Assembly: GCA_937141995.1 (NCBI GenBank)
Contig: CAKZQX010000334.1
Span: forward strand, 1 to 10,058
DNA: 10,058 nt
DNA from: an uncultured Chloroflexaceae bacterium
Lineage (GTDB): Bacteria > Chloroflexota > Chloroflexia > Chloroflexales > Chloroflexaceae
Direction: 5' to 3'
A program made the translations under genes and the position numbers. Within the stretch, counting starts at the first letter, position 1, and every line of letters begins with the position of its first letter. The notes under the pieces are model-generated. The model saw nothing but the letters and a program-made list of their open reading frames with translations. It had not been told where the DNA came from and made no database searches. Of this stretch, positions 7,332 to 10,058 are shown in pieces.

Positions 7332-7415
7332 AACGGTTCGCTTTCTCACTCAGATAGTACCGGCGTTATTGTACCGCATTGGCGCGGGGATGATGGAGGG
7401 CAGCCGGGATGATAT

Positions 7416-7431
7416 GGTTGCACATGCAACC
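7416..7431. promoter_or_regulatory. Candidate operator palindrome between divergent genes
   Basis: GGTTGCA (7416-7422) and TGCAACC (7425-7431) form a perfect seven-base inverted repeat with a two-base centre. It lies in the 167-nt gap between the divergent hydrolase and DUF2207 genes, where a dimeric repressor or activator could control both. No regulator gene is nearby and no strong promoter hexamers frame it, so the role is a guess. Confidence 0.35.
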
Positions 7432-7498
7432 TATCGGTGCGAAGCTGCGTAGTGAAGAACACACGGAGGAAAGAATTTCCTAAAGGAAGGGGGATGTT

Positions 7499-8587
7499 AT
7501 GTCAGTATCCCAGGTGTTACGACGCAGTGTCACCGTGGGTGAGCTGTTCATTGCTGCACTGCTAACCAGCCATCCGGCCCTGGCCCAGGAGCGATCTTTC
7601 ATCTATGAACGGATCGATGTCACCGTTGATGTTCCGACGAATGGTGTGCTTACCGTCACCGAGACCATGACACTCGACTATCGGGGCGGTCCATTCACCG
7701 CTGCCTCCCGCGACATTGCCCTTCAACAACTTGACGACATCCGCGATATTACCCTGTACGAAGGTGAGCAGGTTTATACCACGGCACCGGCAAGTAACGT
7801 TGCCGGCACTTATACGGTCGAGCGTCGGCAGGATGCCGTCAATGTCCAGTGATTCTATCCACCCACCAGTGATATGACGCGCACCTTCACACTCCGCTAC
7901 CAGGTTGACGGTGCCGTACGGGTCGGCAATGAAACCGATCAACTCTGGTGGGTCGCTATTTTCCCGGAGCGTTCGATTGATGTTCAGCGGAGTAGTGTCA
8001 CCGTGCGCCTGCCAGAGGCAGCGCAACTCCAACCCGATGATGTCACCCTGCCGGCGGCCACAGGGCAGGTGAATATTGTGCAGAATGTCGTCACAGTTGT
8101 GCGCGATACGCCCCTCCCACCCGGGATGTCGCTCGATGTGCGAGTCGCGTTCCCACCTGATCTGGTACAGGCCGAGGCTCCGATGTGGCAAACCGAGGCG
8201 TGGGCGCAACCCCGTCAACCTGCTGTGACACCAGCAACTACTGGGGCGGTTCCCGCATCCTGGTTTATCGGGTCAATAGTGGTTATTCTGGGTGTTGTTC
8301 TCATGCTTTTTCTCTATCTTATGCGTAATGTACAGGAGTACCAATATCCGCGCAGCAAGGAAGATAACGCGGATGAGAATGACGTGGAGCGTGCATATCA
8401 ACGCCGTCTCCGGGAGATGGAACGTGCCGGTCGTGACTGGCAAGCGCGCCGGCCGCGCAGTTCCTCCCGCAGCACTGGTGCCTATTTTCATAGCGGTAGT
8501 GGGAGTTCTACTGGTAGCGACAGTGGCAGCTTTGGGGGTAGCAGTAGTGATAGCGGCAGTGGTGGCGGTGGTGGTGGTGCCTGGTAA
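7499..8587 (+). pseudogene. DUF2207-type exported membrane protein with in-frame TGA
   Basis: The frame codes for 362 positions but is interrupted by TGA at 7850-7852 (position 118). Upstream part: signal peptide (hydrophobic 14-27, ending ...SHPALAQ), then a beta-rich extracellular domain (ERIDVTVDVPTNGVLTVTE). After the stop, in the same frame, come FYPPTSDMTRTFTLRY and GNETDQLWWVAIFPER, one membrane helix at about 254-275 (SWFIGSIVVILGVVLMLFLY), a charged juxtamembrane segment and a Ser/Gly-rich tail ending GGGGGGAW. This order fits DUF2207 proteins, where a Trp normally precedes the YFPPT-like stretch, so TGA most simply replaces TGG. AAGGAAGGGGG stands just before ATG 7499. Reinitiation at ATG 7874 has no ribosome binding site and would lack a signal peptide. 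Shorter than many DUF2207 proteins. Function of the family is not known to me. Confidence 0.8.
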
Positions 8588-8646
8588 GTTTTTTCTTCTC
8601 TTTTGGTACGTCAGTAACCCATAGCAAACATAGCCGAAAGATCTGT

Positions 8647-8652
8647 TATATT
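8647..8652 (+). promoter_or_regulatory. Possible extended -10 promoter for the 8764 gene
   Basis: TGTTATATT (8644-8652) gives TATATT preceded by a TG dinucleotide at extended -10 spacing. No -35 hexamer is visible. Transcription would start near 8660, about 100 nt upstream of ATG 8764, and the leader would include the inverted repeat at 8657-8703. Confidence 0.4.
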
Positions 8653-8656
8653 TAGC

Positions 8657-8703
8657 GGCGTGAAGGGTCTGACATGTTCTTCCGTAGAGAGATTCTTCAC
8701 GCC
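8657..8703. repeat. Nine-base inverted repeat in the leader of the 8764 gene
   Basis: GGCGTGAAG (8657-8665) and CTTCACGCC (8695-8703) are perfect inverted copies with a 29-nt loop. It lies between the DUF2207 stop and the small membrane protein. No T-run follows on either strand. It could be a leader structure or an operator; I cannot tell which. Confidence 0.4.
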
Positions 8704-8763
8704 TACTGCAAAGCATGTATGACGCCTATTCCGTTATGAGCCGGATTTCAGGAGAAGCACACA

Positions 8764-9117
8764 ATGAGTCAATACTACGAAGGAATACCGCTGGAAAAGA
8801 AGCATTCCAGATTGGGGATTGCTGCGTTGATCATCGGCATACTGGTGGGTATGCTTTTGTGTATCCTGATCGTTTTTGCCGGTGTTATCGAAGTTTCGCA
8901 ACCGGGGAGTCTGACGGGAGATTCTGTCGGAGCCGTATTACTGGGATTGCTGGTCATCGGTGGGCTCCTGCTAAACCTGATCGGAATTGGCCTGGGCATC
9001 GGTGGCCTGTTTCAGCAGCAGCGTAAGAAGCTATTTCCCATTCTCGGCATATCGATAAACAGCGTTATTCTCCTGGGCGTGTGCGTGCTTATAGCATGGG
9101 GAAGTGTTCAACCGTAG
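8764..9117 (+). CDS. Small three-helix membrane protein (117 aa)
   Basis: I do not recognise a named family with confidence. Three hydrophobic segments are clear: about 17-42 (LGIAALIIGILVGMLLCILI), 55-82 (VGAVLLGLLVIGGLLLNLIG) and 90-113 (LFPILGISINSVILLGVCVL). The first twelve residues are polar and carry KK at 12-13; the loop QQQRKK (84-89) is positively charged and so probably cytoplasmic. The glycine-rich helices and the RKKLFPILGI turn resemble small DUF4190-like membrane proteins seen in many bacteria. The start is supported by AGGAGA at 8750-8755, eight bases before the ATG. It stands alone: the next gene is convergent, and an element copy begins 13 nt after its stop. No enzymatic motif is seen. 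Confidence 0.8.
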   Translation: MSQYYEGIPLEKKHSRLGIAALIIGILVGMLLCILIVFAGVIEVSQPGSLTGDSVGAVLLGLLVIGGLLLNLIGIGLGIGGLFQQQRKKLFPILGISINSVILLGVCVLIAWGSVQP

Positions 9118-9130
9118 CGTCAACAAACCC

Positions 9131-9280
9131 GGGTTACGCGGTCCCTATCCCGAAAGGGGATCTCGCCTCCGCCAGGGCGGAACGAACCATCTTTTGTGAC
9201 CAAGATAAAAGGACCAGGCTGCCGCAGACAAAATTCAGTTTCGCCTGCGGCAGCCTGGTTTGAATGTCCACCGCGCAAGT
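9131..9280 (+). mobile_element. Miniature inverted-repeat element, copy 2 (diverged)
   Basis: Starts GGGTTACGCGGTCC and ends ACCGCGCAAGT, an imperfect version of the copy 1 termini. 9159-9195 matches 9977-10013 of copy 3 at 32 of 37 bases, covering CTCCGCCAGGGCGGAA and AACCATCTTTT. TTTCGCCTGCGGCAGC (9239-9254) repeats copy 1 exactly. The long central hairpin is missing; instead ACCAGGCTGCCGCAG (9213-9227) pairs perfectly with 9245-9259 over a 17-nt loop. No gene lies in it. It sits between convergent genes and could help separate their transcripts. Confidence 0.7.
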
Positions 9281-9435
9281 CGTGTCACACTTGCGTAGAA
9301 CGTGGGTCACAAGCATGTGGGCGTAGTCACCACGAGAGGTTACATCATGCTTTTCAGATGGAGTTGCCACCGCCGCGAAGACGGTGCTGCCAACATTGTT
9401 TACGCCTTTGCGCGTCCGTGTATACCTGTGCCAAT
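9281..9435. other. Gene-free remainder of the convergent intergenic gap
   Basis: Together with element copy 2 this makes a gap of 318 nt between the 8764 gene and the 9436 gene. I see only a weak hairpin, CACCG with CGGTG near 9367-9385, without a following T-run on either strand. No convincing ORF, promoter or RNA gene is seen. Confidence 0.4.
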
Positions 9436-9876
9436 TTACCCGGTCCGGCCCAGGGTTGCCCCCGGCACCACTGCCGGCTCATCTATCCGTACTCCAACAT
9501 ACTGTGCCGGGCCAAAGGCCAGCAGGAGCATAAATATCGGGCTCAGGAAGATCAACCCCAGGGTAAAGCCGATGCCCTTGCCGAAGGCTCGCGACAGGTC
9601 GTGCATCAGCATCAGCGAAATAACCACATTTACGACCGGAACAAACCAGAGGAGCAACCACCAGCCTGGGCGTCCGACAATCTTGAGGAACACCACGATG
9701 TTGTAGAAGGGGATAAGCGCAGCCCATCCCGGTTGACCGGCTTTGGCGTAAATTTTCCACGACGCGGCCAGCGCCACGAAAAGCAGGGCAAAACCAAACA
9801 GCAACGACAGAACTGCTATCACCATGTCGCCGGATGAGCCACCGGCTTGCTGGGCCATTGCGAGAGACCAGATCAT
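9436..9876 (-). CDS. DUF5684-type integral membrane protein (146 aa)
   Basis: A small membrane protein whose core matches the DUF5684 pattern: KAGQPGWAALIPFYNIVVFL (45-64), KIVGRPGWWLLLWFVPVVNV (65-84), then LSRAFGKGIGFTLGLIFLSP (94-113) and a final FGPAQYVG. Hydrophobic segments lie at about 17-38, 52-65, 71-92 and 101-121. The paired PGW motifs next to helices and the FGKG turn are the family's typical marks. A Pro/Gly-containing tail (AVVPGATLGRTG) closes the protein. ATG 9876 is supported by AAGGAGA, about five bases upstream. In other bacteria this domain occurs alone or near signal peptidase genes, but no such neighbour is present here, and its biochemical role is not known to me. It is convergent with the 8764 gene and has an element copy upstream. 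Confidence 0.85.
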   Translation of the reverse strand: MIWSLAMAQQAGGSSGDMVIAVLSLLFGFALLFVALAASWKIYAKAGQPGWAALIPFYNIVVFLKIVGRPGWWLLLWFVPVVNVVISLMLMHDLSRAFGKGIGFTLGLIFLSPIFMLLLAFGPAQYVGVRIDEPAVVPGATLGRTG

Positions 9877-9949
9877 GTGCTTCTCCTTGTGTGTTGAATG
9901 CTTCAGGTCGGTTCGCTTACTCGGTCGATCTAATTGTCTGATTGCCAGT

Positions 9950-10058
9950 AGTTACGCGGTCGTTGACCCGACAAGCGATTTCGTCTCCGGCAGGGCGGAA
10001 GAAACCATCTTTTTTCACAAAAAAATTTGCACATAGTGCAAATTTTTTTGTGAAAAAA
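9950..10058 (+). mobile_element. Miniature inverted-repeat element, copy 3 (cut by window end)
   Basis: Begins AGTTACGCGGTC, then CCCGACAAGCGATTTCG, then CTCCGGCAGGGCGGAA and AACCATCTTTT, in the same order as copy 2. It then enters a perfect hairpin: 10010-10032 (TTTTTTCAC, an A-rich middle, TTTGCAC) pairs with 10036-10058 over a three-base loop, ATA. The 23-bp stem finishes on the last base of the window, so the right half of the element is not seen. It lies about 73 nt upstream of the DUF5684 gene's start, in its promoter region. Confidence 0.72.

Noticed and set aside
6879..7412. A 177-codon plus-strand frame opposite the hydrolase
   Set aside because: It is a shadow of the hydrolase, whose SSVK and YHVSS motifs are in the minus-strand frame.
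7499..8587. A genetic code with UGA as tryptophan
   Set aside because: Trp codons checked in acs are TGG, and both the 209-aa gene and the hydrolase end in TGA. One TGA in one gene is better explained by mutation or error.

Overview
The window looks like chromosomal DNA of a moderately GC-rich bacterium. The protein style and the many small palindromic intergenic repeats remind me of Chloroflexota (filamentous anoxygenic phototroph relatives), but this is an inference with no marker gene behind it. I see no rRNA, tRNA, CRISPR array, transposase, phage gene or recognisable defence operon.

Layout. 1-178: leader with a small hairpin and an extended -10 promoter. 179-808 (+): an AT-rich gene for an unrecognised membrane-anchored coiled-coil protein, followed 15 nt later by a 45-codon antitoxin-like ORF (824-961, +). 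962-1360: palindromic REP-like repeats. 1437-3422 (-): intact AMP-forming acetyl-CoA synthetase (acs), with a perfect-consensus sigma-70-type promoter (3569-3597) and an intrinsic terminator (1361-1400). 3423-4003: intergenic, holding that promoter, a 14-bp hairpin and a 218-bp miniature inverted-repeat element. 4004-5902 (-): propionyl-CoA synthetase-like gene (prpE). 6215-7331 (-): serine hydrolase of the class C beta-lactamase fold, broken by one extra base. 7499-8587 (+): DUF2207-type secreted/membrane protein, interrupted by an in-frame TGA at an expected tryptophan. 8764-9117 (+): small three-helix membrane protein. 9436-9876 (-): DUF5684-type membrane protein. 9131-9280 and 9950-10058: two further members of the miniature-element family, the last running off the window.

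Function. The two acyl-CoA synthetases point the same way and would activate acetate and propionate to their CoA thioesters at the cost of ATP to AMP. Both keep the C-terminal catalytic-lysine motif that is the known target of reversible acetylation in this family. They have separate ribosome binding sites and a 581-nt gap, so they are probably separate transcripts. The right third is a set of unrelated envelope or membrane proteins and one cytosolic or secreted hydrolase; two adjacent divergent genes there are both disrupted.

The most unusual thing I find is not a gene. It is a three-member family of short non-coding elements that share ends (AGTTACGCGGT), a GCCTCCGGCAGGGCGGAA-like block and, in two of the three, a long perfect central hairpin whose sequence differs between copies on both arms at once. 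I found no convincing new multi-gene system.
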